Shown: piece by piece, positions 33,703 to 42,563 of the stretch | How the letters are laid out: every line of letters starts with the position of its first letter | Numbering within the stretch: the first letter of the stretch is position 1 | Assembly: GCA_964531455.1 (NCBI GenBank) | Contig: CAZHFZ010000009.1 | Location: 1 to 64,000 of the forward strand | Length of the DNA: 64,000 bases | Reading direction: 5' to 3' | DNA from: Ga0077527 sp964531455 | GTDB lineage: Bacteria > Pseudomonadota > Gammaproteobacteria > Burkholderiales > SG8-41 | Program-made: the position numbers and the translations under genes | Notes under the pieces: model-generated | Told to the model about the DNA's origin: nothing | Seen by the model: only the letters and a program-made list of their open reading frames with translations | Database searches by the model: none

Positions 33703-33717
33703 GATGCGTTCCCCAGC

Positions 33718-36525
33718 TTAGCTCAGCTTTCCATGGCACTGCTTGTACTTTTTCCCTGAACCGCAGGGGCAGGGGTCGTTGCGGCCAACTTTTTGTCCGC
33801 CGCGCACGTATGGCTGCAGGGCGTCGCTTTGATCATTGGGCGGCGCAACTGACGCCAAGTCATCAGCCACAACAGATTCTTCCGGCGCTGAGGCATGCTG
33901 GTATTGCACGTTCTGCAACGCTTCGTGCTCTTCGGCTGCGCGCAATTCCTCGGCACTGCGGATCTGCACCGTCATCAATGTGCGAGTGACATCGGCCTTG
34001 ATCAAGTCGAGCAGCAGCGAAAACAGTTCAAAAGCCTCGCGCTTGTATTCCTGCGTCGGATTCTTCTGCGCATACCCGCGCAAATGGATGCCCTGTCGCA
34101 GATGATCCAGCGCCGACAGGTGCTCGCGCCAGTGCGAATCGACACTCTGCAGCATGATGGCCCGTTCGTACTGGCGCATCGCCGCCTGGTCAACCGAACC
34201 GGTCTTCTCCGCATAACGTGCATGCGCCGCTTCAATCACGCGATCACGCAGAGCCGCTTCTTCCATATCCGGGCTGTCCTTCAGCCATTGCTGGATCGGC
34301 AGCTCAAGCCCGAGTTCGCCGCGCAGCACTGTCTCCAGCCCGGGAATATCCCACTGCTCCTCGAGGCTGCCGGGTGGAACATGCGTCGCCACATGGCTAT
34401 TAACGACATCGCCACGCATCGCCGAAATTGTTGATGAAATATCCGAGCTGTCGAGCAGATCGTTACGCTGCTGGTAAATGACCTTACGCTGGTCGTTGGC
34501 GACGTCGTCATACTCAAGGAGGTGTTTGCGCATATCGAAATTGCGCGCCTCAACCTTGCGCTGCGCATTCTCGATTGACCGTGTCACCCAGCGATGCTCG
34601 ATCGCTTCACCGTCCGGCATTTTCAGCCGCTCCATGATCGACGCGACGCGATCTGAAGCAAATATGCGCAACAACGCATCGTCAAGTGCCAGGTAGAAGC
34701 GGCTGGATCCGGCATCGCCCTGCCGGCCAGCACGTCCACGGAGTTGGTTGTCGATGCGCCGTGACTCATGGCGTTCCGTACCAATGATATGCAGACCGCC
34801 GGCTTTAAGTACCTGATCATGGCGTTGCTGCCACTCGACGCGCAGTTCGGCGACGCGTCGCTCGCGAGCGGCAGGATCGAGGCTTTCGTCCGCCAGCACG
34901 CGGTTGATTTCCGGCTCGGGATTGCCTCCAAGCACGATATCCGTGCCGCGTCCCGCCATGTTGGTGGCGATGGTAATGACCTGCGGTCGCCCCGCCTGCG
35001 TGATGATCTCGGCTTCACGGGCATGCTGCTTCGCGTTAAGCACGTTGTGCGGCAGATTCTCTTTTTGCAGAATCCCCGAGATGTATTCGGAGTTCTCGAT
35101 TGATGTCGTGCCAACCAGAACCGGCTGGCCGCGCTCGTGGCAACCGCGAATGTCGTTGATGATGGCCTGGTATTTTTCCCGCGACGTGCGGAACACCTGG
35201 TCCATTCGATCATCGCGGATCATTGGATGATGTGTCGGGATTACGACCGTTTCCAGTCCGTAAATCTGCTGGAACTCATAGGCCTCTGTATCCGCCGTTC
35301 CAGTCATACCGGCCAATTTGCCGTACATACGGAAATAGTTCTGGAAGGTGATCGTTGCGAGGGTCTGGTTTTCCTTCTGGATCTCCACGCCCTCCTTCGC
35401 CTCAATCGCCTGGTGAAGGCCTTCCGACCAACGCCGACCGGGCATCAGGCGCCCGGTAAATTCGTCGACGATGATGATCTCGTTGTCCTGCACGACATAC
35501 TGCTGGTCGCGGTGGAAGAGGCTATGCGCGCGCAAAGACGCATTCAGATGATGCATCAGCGAAATATTGGTCGCATCATAAAGACTGCCGCCCTCCGGCA
35601 GCATTCCAGCCTTGGCGAGCAGAGCCTCTGCGTGTTCATGCCCGTCCTCGGAAAGGACAACCTGGTGCCCCTTCTCGTCGACCCAGTAGTCGCCTGGTTC
35701 TTTCTCACCTTTCTGGCGAACCAGCTGTGGGGCAATAGCGTTCATTCGCACGTACAGGTCCGTCGTATCCTCGGCCTGACCGGAAATAATCAGCGGCGTT
35801 CGCGCTTCGTCGATCAGTATCGAATCCACTTCGTCGACGATGGCGTAGGCCAGTCCGCGCTGCACTTTTTCCGACAACTCGTAAACCATGTTGTCGCGAA
35901 GGTAGTCAAAACCGAATTCGTTGTTGGTGCCGTAGGTGATGTCGGAGCGATATGCCTCCTGCTTCTTGTTATGCTCCATCTGCGACAGATTGACGCCGAC
36001 GGTCAGCCCCAGAAACCGGTAGATGCGCCCCATCCAGTCAGCATCGCGCTGCGCCAGATAGTCATTTACCGTGACGATATGCACGCCTGTGCCGGCAAGC
36101 GCATTCAAATAGGCCGGCAGCGTGGCGACCAGCGTCTTGCCTTCGCCGGTGCGCATTTCTGAAATCTTCCCGTTATGCAGCGCAATGCCGCCCACCAGCT
36201 GCACATCAAAATGGCGCATGCCCATCACGCGTTTGCCGGCTTCACGCACCACGGCAAAGGCTTCGGGAAGCAGGGCATCCAGCGCCGTGCGGCGGCGGCG
36301 TTCGATATCGGCAGCTTGCTCGGCGGCTGCAGCAGGCGATTCAGGCACCGCTACGGCCAGTCGGATACGTTCACGGAATTCATCGGTCTTGGCGCGCAAC
36401 TGGTCGTCGGACAGGGCCGCGACCTGCGGTTCAAGCGCGTTGACCGCGCGGACCGTACGTCGATATTGCTTGAGCAACCGTTCGTTGCGGCTGCCGAAAA
36501 CTTTCTTCAATAAACCGGTAATCAT
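33718..36525 (-). CDS. secA: Preprotein translocase ATPase SecA
   Basis: A 935-residue motor that drives proteins through SecYEG. Walker A MRTGEGKTLVA is near residue 102, DEVDSILIDEARTPLIISG near 210, GTADTEAYEF and VLVGTTSIENSEYIS in the second nucleotide fold, and MAGRGTDIVLGGNPE near 505. The C-terminus has the zinc-binding SEC-C motif GRNDPCPCGSGKKYKQCHG that contacts SecB and ribosomes. ATG 36525 starts MITGLLKKVFGS. Upstream in-frame codons lie over a terminator and are not used. Confidence 0.98.
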   Translation of the reverse strand: MITGLLKKVFGSRNERLLKQYRRTVRAVNALEPQVAALSDDQLRAKTDEFRERIRLAVAVPESPAAAAEQAADIERRRRTALDALLPEAFAVVREAGKRVMGMRHFDVQLVGGIALHNGKISEMRTGEGKTLVATLPAYLNALAGTGVHIVTVNDYLAQRDADWMGRIYRFLGLTVGVNLSQMEHNKKQEAYRSDITYGTNNEFGFDYLRDNMVYELSEKVQRGLAYAIVDEVDSILIDEARTPLIISGQAEDTTDLYVRMNAIAPQLVRQKGEKEPGDYWVDEKGHQVVLSEDGHEHAEALLAKAGMLPEGGSLYDATNISLMHHLNASLRAHSLFHRDQQYVVQDNEIIIVDEFTGRLMPGRRWSEGLHQAIEAKEGVEIQKENQTLATITFQNYFRMYGKLAGMTGTADTEAYEFQQIYGLETVVIPTHHPMIRDDRMDQVFRTSREKYQAIINDIRGCHERGQPVLVGTTSIENSEYISGILQKENLPHNVLNAKQHAREAEIITQAGRPQVITIATNMAGRGTDIVLGGNPEPEINRVLADESLDPAARERRVAELRVEWQQRHDQVLKAGGLHIIGTERHESRRIDNQLRGRAGRQGDAGSSRFYLALDDALLRIFASDRVASIMERLKMPDGEAIEHRWVTRSIENAQRKVEARNFDMRKHLLEYDDVANDQRKVIYQQRNDLLDSSDISSTISAMRGDVVNSHVATHVPPGSLEEQWDIPGLETVLRGELGLELPIQQWLKDSPDMEEAALRDRVIEAAHARYAEKTGSVDQAAMRQYERAIMLQSVDSHWREHLSALDHLRQGIHLRGYAQKNPTQEYKREAFELFSLLLDLIKADVTRTLMTVQIRSAEELRAAEEHEALQNVQYQHASAPEESVVADDLASVAPPNDQSDALQPYVRGGQKVGRNDPCPCGSGKKYKQCHGKLS

Positions 36526-36546
36526 GAACTTATGAGTTTCCCGAAT

Positions 36547-36572
36547 AAAAAAAGGGTGGGATAACCCCACCC
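36547..36572 (-). terminator. Rho-independent terminator between the M23 peptidase gene and secA
   Basis: GGGTGGG (36554-36560) pairs with CCCACCC (36566-36572) around ATAAC. On the minus strand the stem is followed by seven T residues. It lies 30 bases after the M23 gene stop and just before the secA start. Confidence 0.85.
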
Positions 36573-36601
36573 CCTGCAATTCTTGCGTTTGGTACCGCTG
36601 A

Positions 36602-37519
36602 TCAGCCGGGCAACTGCAGAAACCGCGCGGGGTTCAATGCGGCACCACGCTGGCGCACCTCGAAGTGCAGATGCGAACCTGTTGCGCGACCGGTCCGGCC
36701 AACATCTGCGATCCGCGTTCCACGGAAAACCACGTCGCCGACTTTCACGTATTTCTTCGACGCATGCGCGTAACGGGTAATCAGATCATTGCCGTGATCA
36801 ATCTCGACCATATTACCATATTGGGGGTGAAACTCGGCGTATACGACCACCCCTGCGGCGGCTGAAAATACCGGCGTTCCCTCCTCTGCCATGAAGTCAA
36901 TGCCTTCATGAAAAGCGCGCTGTCCGGTGAAAGGATCGATGCGCCAACCGAAGTTCGAGGAATACCAGCCGCCTTCAACCGGCAGCTTGGTCGGTATCAG
37001 TTTTTTTCGCGCGCTTTCCTGCGTGTACATCGACTCCAACAGACCCAGCTTGTCTCCGCGGTCCTCAAGCTGGCGGGTCAATTGGTCAATCTGCTGGGTG
37101 AAATCACCGAGGGACAGATTCTGGCTGGGAATGGATGAAGGTGCGCCGCCACGGCCGGGAACCTCGTTGAACATCAGGTCTTGCGGCTTGAATCCGGCCA
37201 GTTTGGCGAGACGCTCGCCCAACGTCTCCAGCCGCAGCAACTGGGCTTGCATCTGTCCGAGCCGAACCGCCATCGCATTCAGGTTATCCTGCAGATAAGA
37301 CTGATTTTTTTCCTGCTGCTGACGATGGATGGATACCAGCACATCACGCACATAGGGAATATTCAGTTCTGAGGCAAAGCGCAGAATACCGTAATTGAGC
37401 GCACCGGCCAGCAGGATCACCAAACCGAACATGGCCACGCCTGAAGCAATCAGGTGCGGCCAACCCAAAGTAATGGTTCGCGCCTTATGCAGCTTCTCGG
37501 AAACCAGAATAATATTCAT
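36602..37519 (-). CDS. M23-family metallopeptidase with N-terminal membrane anchor
   Basis: A 305-residue envelope protein. One transmembrane helix (about residues 23-45) precedes a coiled coil (60-160; QQQEKNQSYLQDNL, LEDRGDKLGLLES) and a C-terminal LytM domain. The zinc ligands are visible in FHEGIDFMA near 205 and GSHLHFEVR near 280, so the domain should be active as a peptidoglycan endopeptidase rather than a degenerate EnvC type. I use the ATG at 37519, since AGGGG lies 9 bases before it. It is divergent from dciA by 21 bases and ends in a terminator before secA. Confidence 0.93.
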   Translation of the reverse strand: MNIILVSEKLHKARTITLGWPHLIASGVAMFGLVILLAGALNYGILRFASELNIPYVRDVLVSIHRQQQEKNQSYLQDNLNAMAVRLGQMQAQLLRLETLGERLAKLAGFKPQDLMFNEVPGRGGAPSSIPSQNLSLGDFTQQIDQLTRQLEDRGDKLGLLESMYTQESARKKLIPTKLPVEGGWYSSNFGWRIDPFTGQRAFHEGIDFMAEEGTPVFSAAAGVVVYAEFHPQYGNMVEIDHGNDLITRYAHASKKYVKVGDVVFRGTRIADVGRTGRATGSHLHFEVRQRGAALNPARFLQLPG

Positions 37520-37540
37520 GGTCAACATCCCCTTTTCGCC

Positions 37541-37981
37541 ATGCCCAACCGCAAACTAAGCGCCCTGATCGGCAACACCACGGGCTTATCAGCTCTCAAT
37601 CGGACTCTGCAGCGCATTGCTGCACTGCAACGGCTATATGAAGCCTGCGCACCATCCGAACTCATCCCTGCAAGTCGCGTGGTCGGAGACCGTGGCGGCA
37701 TACTGATGATAGCGGCAGACAACGGAGCAATCGGTGCAAAACTGCGACAGCTGGCACCCCGACTGCTTAAGAATATGCAAAAACAGAGGGCGGAGGTTAC
37801 TGGAATTCACATCCAAGTTCAAGTTTTCCAACCCGCGGCCAAGCCCAGCGCGCCCCCCGAGAAAACACCGCTAAGCATTGATTCTATTGATAATTTTGAA
37901 AATTTATCGCGCCGCGTAAAAGATCCCGGCCTGAGCGCTGCATTGGCCCGATTTGCCGCAAGGCAGCGCGCCAAGGCCTGA
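37541..37981 (+). CDS. dciA: DciA-like (DUF721) protein, putative replicative helicase loader
   Basis: A 146-residue basic protein. The N-terminal KH-like DUF721 part (about 10-95) has LQRIAALQRLYEACAPSEL and GGILMIAADNGAIGAKLRQLAPRLL; the tail is Pro/Ser/Lys-rich and disordered until a final helix. DciA proteins load DnaB in bacteria that lack DnaC. Betaproteobacterial homologues lie beside secA/lpxC, as here. The ATG at 37541 is preceded by only a weak ribosome site. Confidence 0.82.
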   Translation: MPNRKLSALIGNTTGLSALNRTLQRIAALQRLYEACAPSELIPASRVVGDRGGILMIAADNGAIGAKLRQLAPRLLKNMQKQRAEVTGIHIQVQVFQPAAKPSAPPEKTPLSIDSIDNFENLSRRVKDPGLSAALARFAARQRAKA

Positions 37982-38003
37982 ACGGGGCTTCAGCCCTGCC
38001 CGG

Positions 38004-38189
38004 TCAAACCACCAGCAGCAAGCGCTCAACGGCGTAGAAAGCCATCAGAGCCAGCGCAAAAGCGACCGTACCCAGAAACACCCTCCAGGCAAAGCGCAGG
38101 TAACGCGGTTCGCGATACCAAGCATATAACGCCAGCGAAACACCGATAGTGATGAGCGCCAGCAGACCGATCAAACGAAGCAGCAGCAT
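38004..38189 (-). CDS. Small two-helix membrane protein of unknown function
   Basis: A 61-residue protein, MLLLRLIGLLALITIGVSLA, with two hydrophobic segments (residues 3-24 and 37-58) joined by YREPRYLRFAWR. It lies downstream of lpxC in the same direction, 29 bases after its stop, and is convergent with dciA. Homologous small proteins occur beside lpxC in other betaproteobacteria as far as I recall. No function is known to me. Confidence 0.65.
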   Translation of the reverse strand: MLLLRLIGLLALITIGVSLALYAWYREPRYLRFAWRVFLGTVAFALALMAFYAVERLLLVV

Positions 38190-38218
38190 GTTTTAGCCAG
38201 CGCGTGGGCGCCTGGACC

Positions 38219-39130
38219 TCAGACAACCTGGGGCTGCCAAGCCAGGAAAGCGGGCGCGTCTTCAACGCGATCGAAACTGACGTATTCCCAGGCTTGCGGT
38301 TGCTCCAGCAGATGACGGAGCAGGCGATTGTTCATCGCATGGCCGGATTTGTGGCCACTGAACGCGCCGATCAGCGGATGCCCAAGCAGGTACAGGTCAC
38401 CGATGGCATCCAGCACCTTGTGTTTGACGAACTCGTTGTCATAACGCAGTCCATCGTTGTTCAGGACGCGGTACTCATCCATCACAATGGCGTTGTCCAT
38501 ACTGCCGCCAAGCGCGAGGCCCTGCGAACGCATGCTTTCAACGTCCTGCATGAAACCGAAGGTCCGGGCCCGAGCCACTTCCTTGACGTAAGACGTTGAC
38601 GCGAAGTCGACCACCACGGTTTGTGCACTGGCATCAAACACCGGATGCGCGTAATCAATGGCCAGTTCAAGACGGAAACCGTTGTAAGGTTCGAAACGCA
38701 CCCACTTGTCGCCGTCACGCACCTCAACCGACTTCAGGATACGGATGAATTTCTTCGGCACATCCTGCTCTTCGATGCCTGCGGACTGCAGCAGGAATAC
38801 GAACGGGCCGGCACTTCCGTCCATGATCGGCACTTCAGGGGCCGTAACGTCGATCCAGACGTTGTCGACGCCCAATCCGGCCAGAGCTGACATCAGGTGC
38901 TCGACCGTCTGCACCCGCACACCGTCCTTTTCAAGGCAGGACGAAAGTCGGGTGTCATGCACCGCATACGGATCGGCCTTGATGTCGACCGGCTCGGCCA
39001 GATCAGTCCGCCGGAAAACAATTCCCGTGTTCGGCTGCGCCGGGCGCAAGGTCAAATGGACCTTTTCGCCAGTGTGCAGACCCACGCCGGTGGCGCGGAT
39101 CACGTTCTTCAATGTGCGTTGCTTGATCAC
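38219..39130 (-). CDS. lpxC: UDP-3-O-acyl-N-acetylglucosamine deacetylase
   Basis: A 303-residue zinc hydrolase for the committed step of lipid A synthesis. MIKQRTLKNVIRATGVGLHTGEKV opens it; zinc ligands are in TVEHLMSALAGLGVDN near residue 76 and GHKSGHAMNN near 265, and the catalytic region KHKVLDAIGDLYLLG is near 238. Length matches E. coli LpxC (305). It is the last large gene of the division cluster, 147 bases after ftsZ; that gap shows no gene. Confidence 0.98.
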   Translation of the reverse strand: MIKQRTLKNVIRATGVGLHTGEKVHLTLRPAQPNTGIVFRRTDLAEPVDIKADPYAVHDTRLSSCLEKDGVRVQTVEHLMSALAGLGVDNVWIDVTAPEVPIMDGSAGPFVFLLQSAGIEEQDVPKKFIRILKSVEVRDGDKWVRFEPYNGFRLELAIDYAHPVFDASAQTVVVDFASTSYVKEVARARTFGFMQDVESMRSQGLALGGSMDNAIVMDEYRVLNNDGLRYDNEFVKHKVLDAIGDLYLLGHPLIGAFSGHKSGHAMNNRLLRHLLEQPQAWEYVSFDRVEDAPAFLAWQPQVV

Positions 39131-39277
39131 GTTTGCTTGAGCTGTGCGGTGATTGCCACGAATAAGTGCCGGCTCAATGCGGCCGGATCGTGGATTTTAC
39201 CACGATGCCGCACCGCAACACCTGCGCCGGCCCCCACTCCGGATTGCGCACTCCGCCTCAATTCAAACTACCCGCCT

Positions 39278-40444
39278 TCAGTCTGCCTGCTTGCGCAAAA
39301 AGGCAGGGATGTCGAGCATCTCAACGCCGGACTGACGCATCGCCTCAATTGTTGCATCCCGGTTGCGGCGACGGATCACCGCCGGCTGCTCCAGAGCCCC
39401 GTAGTCAACATCAGGGGAAACCGCCATGTTGTCGGTTCCGGTCTTCTGGGACACCACGATCATCGGTTTCGAAGCCTGCCTCGCCAGCGGCTTGCCCAGA
39501 CCGGTGGCAACGATGGTTACCCGCAACCCGTCTTCCAGGCTGTCATCGTAGACCGTGCCGACAATGACCGTGGCCGATTCGGCGGCAAACGCCTTGATGG
39601 TTTCCATGACGTCGTACATTTCCTGCAACTGGAACGTTGACTTGCTGGCTGAAATATTGACCAGCACGCCGCGCGCGTCGGAAATGTTGATGTCCTCAAG
39701 CAGCGGGCAGGCCACCGCCTGTTCGGCCGCCTCGCGTGCACGACCTGTGCCGGCCGCTTTCGCCGAGCCCATCATCGCCATGCCCATCTCGCCCATCACC
39801 GTACGCACGTCAGCGAAGTCGACGTTGATCATGCCAGGGCAGCTGATGATTTCCGCGATACCGGCAACAGCGCCATGCAACACGTCATTGGCCGCACGGA
39901 AAGCTTCGTCGAGCGTAATCGAATTGCCCAGCACCTGCATCAGCTTGTCGTTCGGAATCACGATCAGCGAATCAACATGCTGGGCAAGCGCATCAAGCCC
40001 TTCCTGCGCGAGGCGCTGCCGTTTACCTTCGAAAGCAAATGGTTTGGTCACCACGGCTACAGTCAGGATGCCCAGTTCCTTGGCGATTTCCGCGACCACC
40101 GGTGCTGCGCCGGTGCCGGTACCGCCGCCCATGCCTGCAGTCAGGAACAACATGTCGGCGCCGGAAATCATCTCGGCGATGCGCTCGCGATCCTCCAGCG
40201 CAGCCTGGCGGCCGATCTCGGGATTGGCACCGGCACCCAGACCTTTGGTGATACCGGTACCAAGCTGTATCTGCGTCTTCGCCTGATTGCGCTTGAGCGC
40301 CTGGGCATCGGTGTTCGCACAGATGAACTCAACCCCCTGCACACCCTGGACGATCATGTGGTCGACCGCATTGCCGCCGCAGCCGCCGACACCGATCACC
40401 TTGATTACCGCTTCCTGCGCTTGTGCATCAATCAGTTCAATCAT
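39278..40444 (-). CDS. ftsZ: Cell division protein FtsZ
   Basis: A 388-residue tubulin-like GTPase that forms the Z ring. The GTP-binding GGGTGTG is at residues 106-112, IGVGGCGGNAV at 17-27 and the T7 loop DFADVRTVMGEMG near 209. The linker is short (about 320-370) and the C-terminal peptide is LDIPAFLRKQAD, the conserved FtsA/ZipA/ZapD-binding tail. GGAGA precedes ATG 40444. The gap of 112 bases before it is AT-rich and may carry an additional ftsZ promoter. Confidence 0.99.
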   Translation of the reverse strand: MIELIDAQAQEAVIKVIGVGGCGGNAVDHMIVQGVQGVEFICANTDAQALKRNQAKTQIQLGTGITKGLGAGANPEIGRQAALEDRERIAEMISGADMLFLTAGMGGGTGTGAAPVVAEIAKELGILTVAVVTKPFAFEGKRQRLAQEGLDALAQHVDSLIVIPNDKLMQVLGNSITLDEAFRAANDVLHGAVAGIAEIISCPGMINVDFADVRTVMGEMGMAMMGSAKAAGTGRAREAAEQAVACPLLEDINISDARGVLVNISASKSTFQLQEMYDVMETIKAFAAESATVIVGTVYDDSLEDGLRVTIVATGLGKPLARQASKPMIVVSQKTGTDNMAVSPDVDYGALEQPAVIRRRNRDATIEAMRQSGVEMLDIPAFLRKQAD

Positions 40445-40481
40445 GTGAGTCTCCTTTTTCTGCAAGCAAAGTAATGTTTAA

Positions 40482-40516
40482 AAATACGAAATACAAAATG
40501 CGAAAAACAAAAACTG
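40482..40516. repeat. Degenerate 7-base tandem repeat between ftsA and ftsZ
   Basis: Five units on the plus strand: AAATACG, AAATACA, AAATGCG, AAAAACA, AAAACTG. It is preceded by TGTTTAAAAA (40475-40484), which is also part of the recurring AT-rich 14-mer. This tract is far more A-rich than its surroundings and would lie in the ftsZ leader, or help an ftsZ promoter. Confidence 0.6.
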
Positions 40517-40556
40517 GAAATCCTTAAACCGCAAATTCCTTTCCTCAACGCTGCTT

Positions 40557-41795
40557 CTAGAAATTTCCCGTGAACCAGGTTTTCATCCTTTCGAGTACTT
40601 GCTGAAAGCTGCTGACATGCATGCGCGCAACATCGCGCTGGCGATGCTCGTCAGCGCCGGCCATCAACAACCCGACACACGTTGCATAACGCGTACTGCG
40701 CACAACATCAGCGAGGCCGCCGGCGTACTGAGGCATGCCGATACGCACCGGCATGTGAAAGATTTCCTCGCCCAGCTCGACCATGCCCTGCATTGAACTT
40801 GACCCCCCGGTCAGCACTACACCGGATGACAACAGTTCTTCGTAGCCGCTGCGGCGAAGTTCCGCCTGCACCAGCGAATAAAGTTCTTCGACACGCGGCT
40901 CGATCACCTCAGCCAGCGTTTTTCGCGACAGCTGCCGCGAACTGCGGTCGCCAACGCCCGGCACGTCGACCATCTCCTGGGGATCCGCCAGCTGCGACAG
41001 CGCACAACCGAAGCGCTGCTTGATGTCTTCCGCATCCTTGGTCGGGGTGCGCAACGCCATCGCGATGTCGTTGGTGATCTGGTCACCGGCTATCGGGATC
41101 ACCGCGGTATGGCGGATCGCGCCGTTGGTAAATACGGCCATGTCGGTTGTACCGCCACCAATATCAACGAGACACACCCCGAGATCCTTCTCATCCTCCG
41201 ACAGCACCGCAACCGATGACGCCAGCGGTTGCAGAATCAGGTCATTGACCTCCAGACCACAGCGCCGCACGCACTTGATGATGTTCTGCGCCGCCGATAC
41301 CGCCCCGGTAACAATGTGCACTTTCACTTCAAGCCGGACCCCGGACATGCCCAGCGGTTCACGCACGTCCTCCTGGCCGTCAATGATGAACTCCTGGTTG
41401 AGTACATGCAGGATCTGCTGATCATTCGGAATCTGTACGGCTTTTGCGGTCTCGATCACGCGATCAATGTCCAGCTGTGCGACTTCCTTGTCTTTGATCG
41501 CCACCATGCCCTGCGAATTGAAACTCTTGATGTGGTTCCCGGCGATGCCCGTGTAAACCTCGCTGATCTTGCAGTCCGCCATCAGTTCGGCCTCTTCCAG
41601 TGCGCGCTGAATGGCGTTGACCGTGGTCTCGATATTGACCACAACACCTTTCTTCAATCCGCGCGACGGATGACTGCCCATGCCGATGATCTCGAAGCCC
41701 CCTTCGGGCTTCAGTTCAGCGACGATAGCGACAATCTTGGATGTGCCGATATCCAGGCCCACCACCAATTTCTTGCTTTCCTTGTTTTTACTCAT
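40557..41795 (-). CDS. ftsA: Cell division protein FtsA
   Basis: A 412-residue actin-like ATPase anchoring FtsZ to the membrane. VVGLDIGTSKIVAIVAE near residue 11 is phosphate loop 1, the 1C domain follows (about 85-165), DIGGGTTDMAVFTNG near 205 is phosphate loop 2, and GVVLTGGSSSMQGMVELGEEI near 325 the adenosine site. The end, QVLERMKTWFTGNF, is the amphipathic membrane helix. It starts 33 bases after ftsQ. Confidence 0.98.
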   Translation of the reverse strand: MSKNKESKKLVVGLDIGTSKIVAIVAELKPEGGFEIIGMGSHPSRGLKKGVVVNIETTVNAIQRALEEAELMADCKISEVYTGIAGNHIKSFNSQGMVAIKDKEVAQLDIDRVIETAKAVQIPNDQQILHVLNQEFIIDGQEDVREPLGMSGVRLEVKVHIVTGAVSAAQNIIKCVRRCGLEVNDLILQPLASSVAVLSEDEKDLGVCLVDIGGGTTDMAVFTNGAIRHTAVIPIAGDQITNDIAMALRTPTKDAEDIKQRFGCALSQLADPQEMVDVPGVGDRSSRQLSRKTLAEVIEPRVEELYSLVQAELRRSGYEELLSSGVVLTGGSSSMQGMVELGEEIFHMPVRIGMPQYAGGLADVVRSTRYATCVGLLMAGADEHRQRDVARMHVSSFQQVLERMKTWFTGNF

Positions 41796-41828
41796 AGTCC
41801 GTCTTTATCCCAGCCTGTCGCCGATTTT

Positions 41829-42563
41829 CTAAACGCCGCGCTTCGGCTTGGCTTCCGCAGCAGGCGGCAGTCCAGGCACACGCGCAGCAAATCCGTTGGC
41901 ATAACGCAGGTCAACCCGGTCTACCGGCCGCGTCATGCGGGCAATCGTTCGCGGATAAGTCGATACAAACCGCCGAAGCCGCTCTTCCACGTTTTCGCGA
42001 CCGAAATCCACGGTCATGCCATCATCAAGCCGGATCTGCCACGCGCGGCGCGGCGATACATTGATCTCCCCCGGCATCTTGCCGATCGCCGCGAGACTGC
42101 GCCGGAAATGCTCATACTGGATGGCAATTTCCTTTGCAGTACCATCAGGACCGTTGAATATCGGCAGCGAGCCATCATAAGCCGCCTCAAAAACCTCGCC
42201 ATGCACATTCACCAGTGCAGACTTGCCCCAGCGCGCCAGGGGTACATGTTCTGTAAGCACTACCTCGATCAAGCCTGGCCATTGGCGACGCACCTCGGCA
42301 CGCCGCACCCACGGCAGCTTCTCGAACGCGACCCTGGTTGACGCCAGTTGCAGCGTAAAAAAATTGCCGCGCACTTCGCGGCGCACGATGGTTTCAACCT
42401 GCTCGCGGGTGACATGCGTCAACGGCGTAACTACACGCACCTCGGTAATCGGGAACACCGGGAGTTGCACTACCCACGCCGCACCGCTGTAAAGAAGGCC
42501 AAGCAGCGCTGCCACGACCAGCAGGTCGGACAGGCGGTTGAGGACGGCGGGCTTATCCCACAT
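41829..42563 (-). CDS. ftsQ: Cell division protein FtsQ
   Basis: A 244-residue single-pass protein linking FtsB/FtsL to the divisome. A short cytoplasmic tail, a transmembrane helix (about 13-35), a POTRA domain (FPITEVRVVTPLTHVTREQVETIV) and the beta domain (VRRQWPGLIEVVLTEHVPLARWG) are visible. Its first 11 bases overlap ddl. The ribosome site lies inside ddl. Confidence 0.96.
   Translation of the reverse strand: MWDKPAVLNRLSDLLVVAALLGLLYSGAAWVVQLPVFPITEVRVVTPLTHVTREQVETIVRREVRGNFFTLQLASTRVAFEKLPWVRRAEVRRQWPGLIEVVLTEHVPLARWGKSALVNVHGEVFEAAYDGSLPIFNGPDGTAKEIAIQYEHFRRSLAAIGKMPGEINVSPRRAWQIRLDDGMTVDFGRENVEERLRRFVSTYPRTIARMTRPVDRVDLRYANGFAARVPGLPPAAEAKPKRGV

Noticed and set aside
40482..40516. 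Possible CRISPR-like repeat
   Set aside because: Units are 7 bases, degenerate and without spacers.
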